The notes: a model not told the origin generated them from the sequence alone. Positions 14,495-22,931 are shown, counted from the first letter of the stretch. The stretch: 40,509 bases of DNA from Clostridia bacterium (GCA_017428625.1 JAFRQM010000052.1:1-40509); one strand, 5' to 3'. Translations and numbers: made by a program.

Positions 14495-16111
14495 ATGGCA
14501 AAGAAAAAACCCGTCAGAGGCTCATCCGCAATGCCCGACCACATAATGGTCAGTTTTTATGATGACTCCCGTTACAATATGGCAATCACCTGGCGCACCT
14601 GCACCCGGGTTGAGAGCGGCTATGCGGAATACCGCGCGCAGGGCGGCGAAACCTTTAAGTGTGAAGCGGAAAGCCATCCGTTCATAAGCGATATAGATGA
14701 GAGCGTCATACACACCGCAAGGCTCACAAATCTCACACCCGGCACAAAGTATTACTACACCTGCGGAGATGAAAAAAACAGAAGCGTGGAGTATTCATTT
14801 GAAACGCAGGCGCGCAACACACGCAAATTCACATTTTTGGCGCTTGCCGATTTTCAGAAAGGCGAGCCTCACAACCTGCCCGATTACTCCGGGCTCGGAG
14901 TTTTCATAAAAAAGATTCTGAAAGAACATCCCGAAATTAAGTTCATTCTCTCTGCGGGCGACAGCACAGACTGCGGCCAGCACGAACAGCAGTGGAACGG
15001 AATGTTTTCGGGGCTTGAGGGAATAATTGAAAGCGTGCCGTTTATGCTCGCTCTCGGCAACCACGACAACAGGGGCTTCGAAGACTATGAAAAAGGCATC
15101 GGCAGATATTATGCAGAGCCCGCAGAGTTTTTCTGCGTTCAGTTCCGCAAAGCCTACCCGGATAACGGAGCGGGGAACTGGAAAACCGAGAATTATTCAT
15201 TCGACTACGGTGACGCGCATTTCATAATATTCAGCATAAACGGCCCTGAAGAAACAAATGAATGGGCAAAAAAAGACCTCGAAAAAACTGGTAAAAACTG
15301 GAAATTGGGAACCTACCATTTTCCGATTTATTACTCCGGAACGGACTGCCAGAATGACGACGCGTATCCCGTTATGAGAGAGAGTATGGAGATGTGCGAC
15401 ATTATGTTTTCGGGCCACGAGCACAACTTTTCGAGAAGTTTTCCCATTAAAAACGAGGAGATTTTCGACCGCCCCTCGCAGGGCACCGTTCACTATATGC
15501 TCGGCAACGGCAACTGCAACCCTCCCGGCGCGAGAACGCTTCCGAAGGTCTGGCACAGCGCCTTTTTTCCGCAGGAGGAAAATGTCAGCGCCTACGCCCT
15601 TGTTGAAGTTGAAACCGACAGAATTACGCTGACAGAAATTCTTGACGACGGCAGAATCGTTGACAAATGCGTTATTGACAAAAAAGAAGATATGATATAT
15701 CCGCACGCGCTCGCCCCGAGATACAACCGGCCGAGAATGCTGTTCAAGGGGATGGATCCGGGGCTTGCCCAGGTTGAAGTTCCGCCGGAAAACAAAGACG
15801 GCGTCTGGTTTATTGCCGCTGCCGTGCTTGCCTCGTTTATCGGGGCGGATGTCACGCGCTCGCAGGGCAAAGTTGAAATCGGACTTTACGGGAGCAAAGC
15901 CGTCTTTTCGGAAGGCAGCGCTTCGGCACAGACAGAAAACGGCGTTCTGCCCCTCGGGGCGGAGGTTTACCGCGGCTGCAGAGGGCAACTTTATGTTCCC
16001 GCGGACGGGTTCGCGAAAGCCTTCGGTATGAAATGGTGCCGCAGCGAAAGAAACAATTTTCTCTCATTTGAACATGAAAGTGAGGCGCGCCCCGTTCCCG
16101 TTCAGCCGTAA
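14495..16111 (+). CDS. Purple acid phosphatase-like metallophosphoesterase
   Basis: This 538-aa protein starts with a fibronectin-III-like domain (~15-105) as in purple acid phosphatases. A metallophosphoesterase domain follows, with D119 (LADFQ), GDSTDCG at 155-161, GNHDN at 188-192, YHFP at 274-277 and GHEH at 307-310, which would hold two metal ions. The C-terminal ~100 residues resemble a copper-amine-oxidase-type stalk domain. The substrate is unknown; phosphomonoesters or phosphodiesters are possible. Oddly, the N-terminus (MAKKKPVRGSS) has no signal peptide, whereas relatives are usually exported. AACGGAGAA precedes the ATG. Confidence 0.85.
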   Translation: MAKKKPVRGSSAMPDHIMVSFYDDSRYNMAITWRTCTRVESGYAEYRAQGGETFKCEAESHPFISDIDESVIHTARLTNLTPGTKYYYTCGDEKNRSVEYSFETQARNTRKFTFLALADFQKGEPHNLPDYSGLGVFIKKILKEHPEIKFILSAGDSTDCGQHEQQWNGMFSGLEGIIESVPFMLALGNHDNRGFEDYEKGIGRYYAEPAEFFCVQFRKAYPDNGAGNWKTENYSFDYGDAHFIIFSINGPEETNEWAKKDLEKTGKNWKLGTYHFPIYYSGTDCQNDDAYPVMRESMEMCDIMFSGHEHNFSRSFPIKNEEIFDRPSQGTVHYMLGNGNCNPPGARTLPKVWHSAFFPQEENVSAYALVEVETDRITLTEILDDGRIVDKCVIDKKEDMIYPHALAPRYNRPRMLFKGMDPGLAQVEVPPENKDGVWFIAAAVLASFIGADVTRSQGKVEIGLYGSKAVFSEGSASAQTENGVLPLGAEVYRGCRGQLYVPADGFAKAFGMKWCRSERNNFLSFEHESEARPVPVQP

Positions 16112-16126
16112 CGCTCAAGTTCACAC

Positions 16127-16155
16127 TTGAAAAATCATCAAAAATATTGTATAAT
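16127..16155 (+). promoter_or_regulatory. Promoter of the Tim44-like gene
   Basis: TTGAAA and TATAAT with a 17-base spacer, 28 bases before the ATG at 16183. Confidence 0.88.
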
Positions 16156-16182
16156 AACTGCGAAAAATACGGAGGTGCGGTT

Positions 16183-17166
16183 ATGAAACTCAAAAAACTC
16201 CTTTGCATAGTGGCTGCCGCTGCGCTGCTGTTTGCGGTTGTATTCTCCGCAAGCGCGGATTTCGGCGATTTCGGCGGCGATTCCGATTACGGCAGTTACG
16301 GCGGTTACGACAGTTATGACTACGGCGGAAATGACAGTTACGATTACGGCGGTAATGACAGTTATGACTACGGCGGAAGCTACAACAGCGGCTACGGCGG
16401 CGGTTATTATTACGGCGGAACAGACACATCCGGCTACGGAAGAGAGGGCGGAGACGGCTCCGTGTTGCTCGGCTTTTTCGTTCTTGTCGGTCTGATTATA
16501 CTTGTCTGCTACATTATCCACAAAGTTAAAGCAAGCAAACGGCCCAAGAGAGTGGCCGCGGGTGGAGCGACAGCGACGGATGTCAGAACTCTCAAGCCGA
16601 TTAACGAATATCTCACTCTCGACCCCGAGTTCAACGAAGCCGAATTCAAAGAAAAACTCTCGAATCTCTATGTCAAATTCCAAAACTCCTGGCAGGCTAA
16701 AAAGATGGACGACCTGCGTCCGTATCTTACCGACGCGTTCTACGCGCAGATGGACCGTCAGCTTGACAACTACCGTCAGAAACAGCAGACAAATATTGTT
16801 GACCGCATAGCGGTTCTCGATGTTAATCTTGTCGGCTGGAAGCAGGAGGGCGAAAACGATGTTATGGTAGCCCGCCTTAAAGCGAGAATAATCGATTATG
16901 TAATCGATGATGTCTCCGGCAGCATCGTCAGAGGCTCCGACAAAGTTGAAAAGTTTATGGAATATGAGTGGAACCTTGTTCGCAGCAAAGGTCTCACAAC
17001 CAATGAGGCAAGCGGAACGACCGTTCAGGTCTGCCCGAACTGCGGCGCGCACGTTGATGTCAACCACTCCGCGCAGTGTGAATACTGCGGCTCAATTCTC
17101 ACCACCGACACATTCGACTGGGCGGTCAGCACAATCAAGGGCCTTGCCCAGCGCACGGCGCAATAA
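16183..17166 (+). CDS. Tim44-like domain membrane protein with Gly/Tyr repeats and zinc ribbon
   Basis: This 327-aa protein has a signal-like N-terminus (MKLKKLLCIVAAAALLFAVV, cut near SASA-D). A ~65-residue extracytoplasmic low-complexity region with tandem DSYDYGGN units follows. A transmembrane helix spans ~residues 90-112, and then comes a cytoplasmic part. That part contains a Tim44-like domain (~140-265, with NEAEFKEKLSNLYVKFQNSW and the DLRPYLTDAFYAQM run) and ends in a CPNC...CEYC zinc ribbon. Tim44-like proteins bind membranes or partner proteins; the bacterial role is not settled. The start at 16183 follows GGAGG. It has its own promoter and terminator. Confidence 0.82.
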   Translation: MKLKKLLCIVAAAALLFAVVFSASADFGDFGGDSDYGSYGGYDSYDYGGNDSYDYGGNDSYDYGGSYNSGYGGGYYYGGTDTSGYGREGGDGSVLLGFFVLVGLIILVCYIIHKVKASKRPKRVAAGGATATDVRTLKPINEYLTLDPEFNEAEFKEKLSNLYVKFQNSWQAKKMDDLRPYLTDAFYAQMDRQLDNYRQKQQTNIVDRIAVLDVNLVGWKQEGENDVMVARLKARIIDYVIDDVSGSIVRGSDKVEKFMEYEWNLVRSKGLTTNEASGTTVQVCPNCGAHVDVNHSAQCEYCGSILTTDTFDWAVSTIKGLAQRTAQ

Positions 17167-17192
17167 AATATGTTAAAGAATTGTAAAATTTT

Positions 17193-17224
17193 AAAAAATC
17201 CGGCAGCTCAAGCCGGATTTTTTT
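17193..17224 (+). terminator. Terminator of the Tim44-like gene
   Basis: A-rich arm plus TCCGGC pairs with GCCGGA plus a T-run around a 7-base loop, 27 bases after the stop. It separates this gene from the pilus locus. Confidence 0.93.
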
Positions 17225-17320
17225 GCGCATAAAACCACTATATGTTGTTGAATAATCTTCAAAAAACAGAAAAATAAAGTGGTTGCTCTATATATTAAAA
17301 TATTATAAAAAATATTTTTC
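17225..17320. other. AT-rich region upstream of the pilus promoter
   Basis: No gene is seen. An inverted repeat (AACCACT at about 17231-17238 and AGTGGTT at about 17276-17284) brackets ~38 AT-rich bases. Further A/T tracts then run up to the -35 box. This could be an UP-like element or a regulator site, but nothing specific can be assigned. Confidence 0.4.
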
Positions 17321-17349
17321 TTGACAAATCGGCGGTTTTATCGGATAAT
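17321..17349 (+). promoter_or_regulatory. pilB: Promoter of the type IV pilus operon
   Basis: TTGACA and GATAAT with a 17-base spacer. The start point would be near 17356, leaving a leader of about 130 bases before pilB. Confidence 0.85.
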
Positions 17350-17409
17350 AGGATTGAACTATAAAATAAAATACGTGCATTCTAACATAAATTTCGTTTA
17401 TTTTGATTT

Positions 17410-17463
17410 CGCAGTCACGGCAGACTTTCAGGTCATCGGTTTTGCCGTAAGAAAAAGGCTGCG
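17410..17463 (+). promoter_or_regulatory. Two-tier hairpin in the pilB leader
   Basis: CGCAG (17410-17414) pairs with CTGCG (17459-17463). Nested inside, ACGGCA (17417-17422) pairs with TGCCGT (17443-17448). Within that, GAC/GTC (17423-17425 and 17432-17434) close a small loop. An A-rich strand (AAGAAAAAGG) forms one side of the internal loop. It ends 10 bases before the pilB ribosome site (AAGGAAGG). It does not show the conserved cores of c-di-GMP-I or -II riboswitches. It could be an unrecognised regulatory RNA or a stability element. Confidence 0.5.
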
Positions 17464-17484
17464 GCTCATTAAGGAAGGTTAAGC

Positions 17485-19191
17485 ATGACTTTTAACAGAG
17501 ACGGCAACAATTTAGGTGACATACTGCTTGCCAACGGCAAGGTTACAAAAGAAAAACTCGAACAGGCTTACGCCGAGAGCCAGAAAACCGGTAAGAACTT
17601 AAGCGAATGTTTACGCGATTTAAAACTGTGCGATGACGAGTCCATAGCAAGGGCGCAGGGCGAACTTCTCGATGTTCCGTATGTCAGCCTTCGCGCAGTC
17701 ACACTCCCGCCTGAAATCGTCAGAATGATTAACGGCAGAGTTCTCAGACAGCATAACGCAGCCCCGGTAGAATTTCTCGACGGCAACACAGACATCCTCG
17801 TTGTAGCGCTGGCAAACCCGCTCGATATGGTCGCAATAGACGACCTCACAATGATTACGAGCTGCCAGATTGAACCCAGAATTTCAACCGCAAGCGAAAT
17901 CAACGGCTTGCTTGACAAATATTACGGCTCAGAAGAAGCAATGTCCGCGGCTGAAGCCTTCGCGAAAGACCGCGAAAGCAAACTGGCGGCAGCGGCAAAA
18001 GATGAAGACGAAGAAGAAGAAACCGACCTTCAGTCCGCTCCTATCGTTCAGCTGGTCCGCTCGATTCTCGAGCAGGCGGTTCGTTCGAGAGCCAGCGATA
18101 TTCACATAGACGCTCACGAAACAAAGGTTGTTATCCGTTTCCGCATAGACGGTGTTTTAAAGAATGTTATGTCCTATGACATTGAGCTTCTTCCCGTTAT
18201 CGTCACGCGTATCAAAATCATCGGCGGTATGGATATTTCAGAAAAGCGCCGCGCGCAGGACGGCCGTATCACAATCCACGTTGACCGCCTCGAATATGAC
18301 CTTCGTGTTTCAATTCTTCCCACATCCTACGGCGAAAAGGTCGTTATGCGTATCGCATCAACCGTCGGCCTTACCAAAACGAAGGCTCAGCTCGGTATGA
18401 GAGAAGCCGAACTCGAACGTTTTGACAACATCCTCAAAACGCCCAACGGAATTATTCTTGTTACCGGCCCCACAGGTTCGGGCAAATCCACAACTCTTTA
18501 CACTGCGCTCTCGGCTCTCAACGATGAAACGGTTAACATCATCACCGTTGAAGACCCCGTCGAAGCCAACATAAACGGTCTTAACCAGGTTCAGGTTAAT
18601 CCCAAAGCAGGTCTTACGTTCGCGTCGGCTCTCCGCGCCATTCTCCGTCAGGATCCTGACATCATTATGATAGGTGAGATCCGAGACTATGAAACGGCGT
18701 CAATAGCGGTTCAGGCGTCCATCACAGGCCACCTTGTTGTAAGCACACTGCATACAAACTCCTCGTCGGCGACAATCACCCGTCTTCTCGATATGGGTGT
18801 TGAGTCATACCTTATCGCAGACTCGGTCGTAGGCGTTATCGCTCAGCGACTTGTGCGCAAACTCTGCCAGCACTGCAAAAAGGGCAGAGACGCCACCGAT
18901 GAAGAAAAACGAATTTTAGGCATTCCCGTTTACAAGCCTTTCACAATATATGACCCGTGCGGCTGCCCGATGTGCGGCGACACAGGCTTCTACGGCAGAA
19001 CCGGCGTTTATGAAATAATGCAGGTTACTCCCGAGTTAAAGCGTCTCATTACCGCAAAGGCAAACACGGAGGAACTTAAAAACGCCGCTCTTAAAGACGG
19101 TATGAACACCCTTCGTATGAGCGCCGCGCAATATGTTATTGAAGGCGTAACGACAATTACCGAAATGCTCAAAGTTTCGGCAGAAACCTAA
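17485..19191 (+). CDS. pilB: Type IV pilus extension ATPase
   Basis: This 568-aa GspE/PilB-family hexameric ATPase powers pilus assembly at the cytoplasmic face. Residues 1-150 contain an MshEN-like N-domain (LGDILLANGKVTKEKLEQA). Walker A is GPTGSGKST at 328-336. The Asp-box region and Walker B follow in ILRQDPDIIMIGEIRD, and a zinc module is formed by CQHC and CPMC near residues 470-500. Some MshEN domains bind c-di-GMP, but here the key Arg and Gln of the motif are replaced (N before LG, S at the end), so binding is doubtful. It is the first gene of the pilus locus. Confidence 0.95.
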   Translation: MTFNRDGNNLGDILLANGKVTKEKLEQAYAESQKTGKNLSECLRDLKLCDDESIARAQGELLDVPYVSLRAVTLPPEIVRMINGRVLRQHNAAPVEFLDGNTDILVVALANPLDMVAIDDLTMITSCQIEPRISTASEINGLLDKYYGSEEAMSAAEAFAKDRESKLAAAAKDEDEEEETDLQSAPIVQLVRSILEQAVRSRASDIHIDAHETKVVIRFRIDGVLKNVMSYDIELLPVIVTRIKIIGGMDISEKRRAQDGRITIHVDRLEYDLRVSILPTSYGEKVVMRIASTVGLTKTKAQLGMREAELERFDNILKTPNGIILVTGPTGSGKSTTLYTALSALNDETVNIITVEDPVEANINGLNQVQVNPKAGLTFASALRAILRQDPDIIMIGEIRDYETASIAVQASITGHLVVSTLHTNSSSATITRLLDMGVESYLIADSVVGVIAQRLVRKLCQHCKKGRDATDEEKRILGIPVYKPFTIYDPCGCPMCGDTGFYGRTGVYEIMQVTPELKRLITAKANTEELKNAALKDGMNTLRMSAAQYVIEGVTTITEMLKVSAET

Positions 19192-19228
19192 AAACAATAA
19201 TTTAAAAGTTCCCGGAGGTTAATGATAG

Positions 19229-20284
19229 ATGTTAAAGTTTGCAGAGTGCGTTCAGAAGTGCGCCGAGGCAGGCGCTTCCGACCTTCATATATGCGCGGGT
19301 TATCCGCCCTCAATGAGGCACAACGGCTCTCTTGAGGCAATAGACTTTGAAGAACCCCTCACTCCCGCGGAATGCACATCACTCGCTTATGAGATTTTAA
19401 ACCCGATTCAGATAGACGCTCTCAAAAAAGAAGGTGAAATCGACTTTGCCTACACGGTTGACGACACCAGACTGAGAGTCAATGTTTATCAGCAGTCGGG
19501 CACAACCGCAATAGCAGCCCGACTTCTGAGCGGAACAATACCCTCAATTGAAGATCTTGAACTTCCCGAGGCGCTGACAAACCTCCAGCACAAGAAGCAC
19601 GGTCTGATTCTTGTTACGGGCATTACAGGCTCGGGCAAATCGACCACTCTCGCAGCCCTCGTTCAGCTTATAAACAAATCCTTCAGCAACCACATCATAA
19701 CAATCGAAGAACCTATTGAATACATTTATCCCAAAGGTAAGGCTATCATCAACCAGCGTGAAATCGGCACCGACTGCAAGAGTTTCGCAAACGCCCTTCG
19801 CGCAGCCCTTCGTGAAGACCCTGATGTTATTCTCGTCGGTGAGATGCGTGACAACGAAACAATCGCGACAGCCCTCTCGGCGGCTGAAACCGGCCACCTT
19901 GTTCTCTCAACGCTTCACACCATAGATGTCGCGGGCGCGGTTGACCGTATGATAGACTCTTTCCCGGCTCACCAGCAGTCGCAGATCCGTTCACAGATAG
20001 CCGATGTTCTCGAGTGCGTTGTTTCACAGCAGCTCATCCCGAGAATCGACAAAGACGGGCGGGTTGTCGCCACCGAACTCATGCTCTGCAACTCAGCCAT
20101 CCGTTCACACATTCGCGAGGGCAAAACCTTCCAGATTCCGAACACCATTTCAACCTCTCGCAAGCAGGGCATGATGCTTATGGATGACTGCATTTACGAA
20201 CTTTATGTGCGCGGCAAAATCTCAGGCGCAAATGCCTGCGCATTCGCTCACGACCGTGACGCCATGAGCAAAAAAGTCATCTGA
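19229..20284 (+). CDS. pilT: Type IV pilus retraction ATPase
   Basis: This 351-aa protein of the PilT branch drives pilus disassembly and twitching. Walker A GITGSGKST lies at 131-139 and Walker B in LREDPDVILVGEMRD, followed by the His-box region TGHLVLSTLHT. The PilT-specific AIRNLIRE motif appears as AIRSHIREGK in the C-terminal part. GGAGG lies ten bases before the ATG. It is 37 bases after pilB. The presence of PilT makes these pili probably retractile. Confidence 0.95.
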   Translation: MLKFAECVQKCAEAGASDLHICAGYPPSMRHNGSLEAIDFEEPLTPAECTSLAYEILNPIQIDALKKEGEIDFAYTVDDTRLRVNVYQQSGTTAIAARLLSGTIPSIEDLELPEALTNLQHKKHGLILVTGITGSGKSTTLAALVQLINKSFSNHIITIEEPIEYIYPKGKAIINQREIGTDCKSFANALRAALREDPDVILVGEMRDNETIATALSAAETGHLVLSTLHTIDVAGAVDRMIDSFPAHQQSQIRSQIADVLECVVSQQLIPRIDKDGRVVATELMLCNSAIRSHIREGKTFQIPNTISTSRKQGMMLMDDCIYELYVRGKISGANACAFAHDRDAMSKKVI

Positions 20285-20374
20285 CCGCATAGTAATATTC
20301 ACTTATTTATTATTGTAATAAATATTTTCTCATAAGAAATCCAAATGAACAAAAAATGAAAAGGGGTAGATTGA

Positions 20375-21589
20375 ATGGCAAAATTTAATTATACCGCAAT
20401 GGACGCTTCCGGTAAAGAAACCAAAGGCACTGTTGAAGCTGCCAGCCGCGAAGAAGCCCAGTCCATAATCAGGTCAAAGGGTCTTACCACTCTTAAACTT
20501 GAGGGCGCCAATGCCCTGAACTCAGACCTTGAGCTTTCCTTTATGGAGAAAAAGCCCAAGCCCAGAGAAATGTCCGTTTTCTGCAACCAGATGGTCAGCG
20601 TTCTTTCCGCGGGCGTAGGTATGGCGGATGCTCTGAGTATGATAGGCGAGCAGACCGCAAACCCCAAACTCAGAAAGGCTGTTCTCGGCTGCTGCAAGGG
20701 TATTCAGAGCGGCGACACCCTGGCGGACTGTATGAAGCAGTATGATGTTTTCCCCGAGGTTTTCGCTACAATGGTTGCCGCCGGCGAGGAAACAGGCTCC
20801 CTTGAAAAATCGTTCTCCCGTATGAGCGAGCGTTTTGAAAAAGACGCCGCCCTCAAAGGTATGATAAAAGGCGCCATGACATACCCTCTGATTCTTTTGA
20901 TAATCACTATTGTTGTTGTTATCATAATGCTTAACTTCGTTGTTCCCAAGTTTCAGGACACCCTTCAGTCAATGGGCACAGACCTGCCTGCGCTTACAAA
21001 AGCGGTTATAGCGGCATCCGATTTTATGAAAGCGAATATTATTCCCGTAATAATCGGTGTTGTAGTTGTTATTGTAGGTCTTAACTTTTTCAAAAAGTCA
21101 GATTTCGGCAAACATCTTTTCGCAAACCTCGCGCTCAAAATACCGGTTGTAAAGAATTTTACGATTAACAGCGCGTGCGCGAACTTCGCCAGAACACTCT
21201 CCACTGTTATCGACTCCGGCGTTCAGCTCACCGACGGTCTCGAGATTACGGCAGACACCATGTCAAATGTTTTCTTCAGAGAGGCAATTCTTCAGGCTAA
21301 AGGTGAGGTTGAGGTAGGCACAACGCTCGCCGACGCGCTTGAGCACACAAAACTGTTCCCTTCACTGCTTACAAATATGACAAAAATCGGTGAAGAAACC
21401 GGCAACATACCCACACTTATGGACAGGGTTGCGGGTTTCTATGACGACGAGGTTGCGGAGTCGTCAAAGGCTCTGACCGGTATGCTTGAGCCTTTGGTTA
21501 TCATTGTTATGGCGGGCATTGTCGGCACAATTATTCTCGCTGTTATGCTTCCCATGGCAAGCATGTATACCGCTATGGACAATCTTTAA
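20375..21589 (+). CDS. pilC: Type IV pilus inner-membrane platform protein
   Basis: This 404-aa protein is of the GspF/PilC family, the membrane platform that couples the ATPases to pilin insertion. It has an N-terminal cytoplasmic segment (MAKFNYTAMDASGKETKG, typical), two repeated T2SSF domains (about 65-190 and 270-395) and three strong membrane helices (near 170-190, 215-235 and 375-395). The motif GEETGSLEKSF in the first domain recurs as GEETGNIPTLMDR in the second, the family signature. An AAAAGGGG site precedes the ATG. The 90-base AT-rich gap after pilT holds no clear terminator. Confidence 0.95.
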   Translation: MAKFNYTAMDASGKETKGTVEAASREEAQSIIRSKGLTTLKLEGANALNSDLELSFMEKKPKPREMSVFCNQMVSVLSAGVGMADALSMIGEQTANPKLRKAVLGCCKGIQSGDTLADCMKQYDVFPEVFATMVAAGEETGSLEKSFSRMSERFEKDAALKGMIKGAMTYPLILLIITIVVVIIMLNFVVPKFQDTLQSMGTDLPALTKAVIAASDFMKANIIPVIIGVVVVIVGLNFFKKSDFGKHLFANLALKIPVVKNFTINSACANFARTLSTVIDSGVQLTDGLEITADTMSNVFFREAILQAKGEVEVGTTLADALEHTKLFPSLLTNMTKIGEETGNIPTLMDRVAGFYDDEVAESSKALTGMLEPLVIIVMAGIVGTIILAVMLPMASMYTAMDNL

Positions 21590-21682
21590 TACCTTCAGAA
21601 AAAGAAAACAGCATTTTATTCCACACTTTGTATTATCGCCGGACGGCTTTAATAAATTTATAATCACCGGAGGGGGATTCCC

Positions 21683-22162
21683 GTGAAAAAACTTTTCGCA
21701 AACCTTCGCAAAAGTTCCGAAAACAACAAGGGCTTTTCGCTCGTTGAATTAATCATCGTCATTGCGATTATGGTAGCCCTTGTAGCTATGTTAGCGCCTC
21801 AGTTCACCAAATATGTTCAGAAATCCCGCGACGCTGTTATTACTACCGCTGCTGAGGATGTTCTCGCCATGGCAAAAACAGAAGCTGCTTTTAATTTATT
21901 AAAACAGGTTAATGAAGAGAACGAAGGCACAATAACCATCAGAGCGCGCAATGGCAACGGTCCCGTTGAGGTTTTGCTTGAGAATCTGGAGTATAACGGC
22001 AAAACCGGCGCCGAAGCTCAGGCGGAGTTTGAAGAAAACTGCGGAGTGGATTCAAGCAAACACACAAAGACAACGTTATATTATACCATTACAATTGCCG
22101 GCACAATTCACACGCAGTCAAATCCGGGCACAATCGAAATCAATATGGATGAACACAGTTGA
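21683..22162 (+). CDS. Type IV prepilin, paralogue 1
   Basis: This 159-aa prepilin starts with GTG at 21683, with GGAGGGGG six bases upstream. It has a 17-residue leader ending NNKG and the class III cleavage site G|FSLVE with Glu5. The N-terminal helix (FSLVELIIVIAIMVALVAM) is nearly identical to that of the next gene. The globular part diverges but keeps a CGVDSSKHTKT segment that aligns with CGIDSAKKTKS in paralogue 2. A single Cys is present. It is probably a major-type or accessory pilin, and the GTG start suggests lower expression than paralogue 2. Confidence 0.92.
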   Translation: MKKLFANLRKSSENNKGFSLVELIIVIAIMVALVAMLAPQFTKYVQKSRDAVITTAAEDVLAMAKTEAAFNLLKQVNEENEGTITIRARNGNGPVEVLLENLEYNGKTGAEAQAEFEENCGVDSSKHTKTTLYYTITIAGTIHTQSNPGTIEINMDEHS

Positions 22163-22187
22163 TTTTTCGTTATTTCAAAAAAGATTA

Positions 22188-22227
22188 TTAACCTGCAGAT
22201 TGTTTCTGTCTTGAAAGCACAGGTTAA
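22188..22227 (+). promoter_or_regulatory. Hairpin between the two pilin genes
   Basis: TTAACCTG (22188-22195) and CAGGTTAA (22220-22227) form a perfect 8-bp inverted repeat, with CAGA/TCTG able to pair inside. It lies upstream of the second pilin. It could be an mRNA processing or stabilising stem that lets the major pilin mRNA accumulate. There is no T-run, so it is not a terminator. Confidence 0.5.
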
Positions 22228-22296
22228 ACCCGTTGTTCACATAGGGGGGGAACGGCGGTTTAGCAATATAAAAATCTTAATATGGAGGAAATCACA

Positions 22297-22761
22297 ATGT
22301 TATTTATGAAAATGGCACAGGCTCGCGAGAACCGCAAAGATAACAAAGGTTTCTCACTTGTTGAGTTAATCATCGTTATCGCTATCATGGTTGCTCTTGT
22401 AGCAATGCTTGCTCCTCAGTTCGTTAAGTATGTTCAGAAGTCCCGTGACGCAACAGTCAGCGACGCAGCAGAGAACGTATTCTCAATGGTTAAATCCGAA
22501 GCTGCTCTTAACAACATCGCTGTTGCGGCTGGAGCTACCGGAACAATCGTCGTTAAATGTGACGGCGGCAACGGTAATATCGTTGTTGAAGACACCAACA
22601 TTGATATTCCTGACGGCAGTGAATATGATGACTTTAATGACTTTGTAGCAGACTGCGGCATCGACTCCGCGAAGAAGACAAAGTCAGAACTTGTTTATGT
22701 TATCACTATCGTTGCAAACGAAGCAACAGGCGGCTATCTCTTCTCAATGGCTGAATCCTAA
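22297..22761 (+). CDS. Type IV prepilin, paralogue 2, probable major pilin
   Basis: This 154-aa prepilin starts with ATG at 22297, with GGAGG at 22284-22288. An ATG at 22282 overlaps the ribosome site and is rejected. The 18-residue leader ends DNKG, and the cleavage site is G|FSLVE with Glu5. The mature part is ~136 aa, ending in VITIVANEATGGYLFSMAES. Codon use looks more biased than in its neighbours (many GCT, GTT, AAC and CGT), and a hairpin terminator follows directly. Both fit high expression, so this is my choice for the major pilin. Confidence 0.93.
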   Translation: MLFMKMAQARENRKDNKGFSLVELIIVIAIMVALVAMLAPQFVKYVQKSRDATVSDAAENVFSMVKSEAALNNIAVAAGATGTIVVKCDGGNGNIVVEDTNIDIPDGSEYDDFNDFVADCGIDSAKKTKSELVYVITIVANEATGGYLFSMAES

Positions 22762-22785
22762 TCTGATTTTTCAGATTTGATTTTG
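22760..22785 (+). terminator. Hairpin terminator after the major pilin
   Basis: AATCTGA and TCAGATT pair around TTTT and are followed by TGATTTTG. It is AT-rich and therefore probably leaky. Partial termination here would raise pilin mRNA over the downstream assembly genes. Confidence 0.65.
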
Positions 22786-22811
22786 TATTAAATCCACGCA
22801 TTAACAAAACA

Positions 22812-22888
22812 GAAAGGCGCGTGCCTTTCAAACATTGATTAATCCGGATTAATAATGTCATTCGCCCCAACACTCCCCCTTTGTTGGG
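22812..22888. repeat. Cluster of three palindromes upstream of the RAYT gene
   Basis: GAAAGGC/GCCTTTC (22812-22829), TTAATCCGGATTAA (about 22838-22851) and CCCCAAC/GTTGGGG (about 22864-22888) follow each other closely. They differ in sequence from the REP at 22932. The cluster resembles a mosaic of palindromic units and probably came in with the RAYT insertion. Confidence 0.5.
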
Positions 22889-22931
22889 GTGCGGATTAAA
22901 TCAAAGTTAATTATTAATTCCGAATTCTGAA

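Noticed and set aside
13262..17067. Long antisense frames opposite asnA, the phosphoesterase and the Tim44-like gene
   Set aside because: They run against well-supported genes, have no ribosome sites, and show the composition of shadow frames created by codon bias.
17356..17484. c-di-GMP riboswitch upstream of pilB
   Set aside because: The leader forms one nested hairpin and lacks the conserved cores of GEMM-I and c-di-GMP-II as I know them. It is kept only as an unassigned structured leader.
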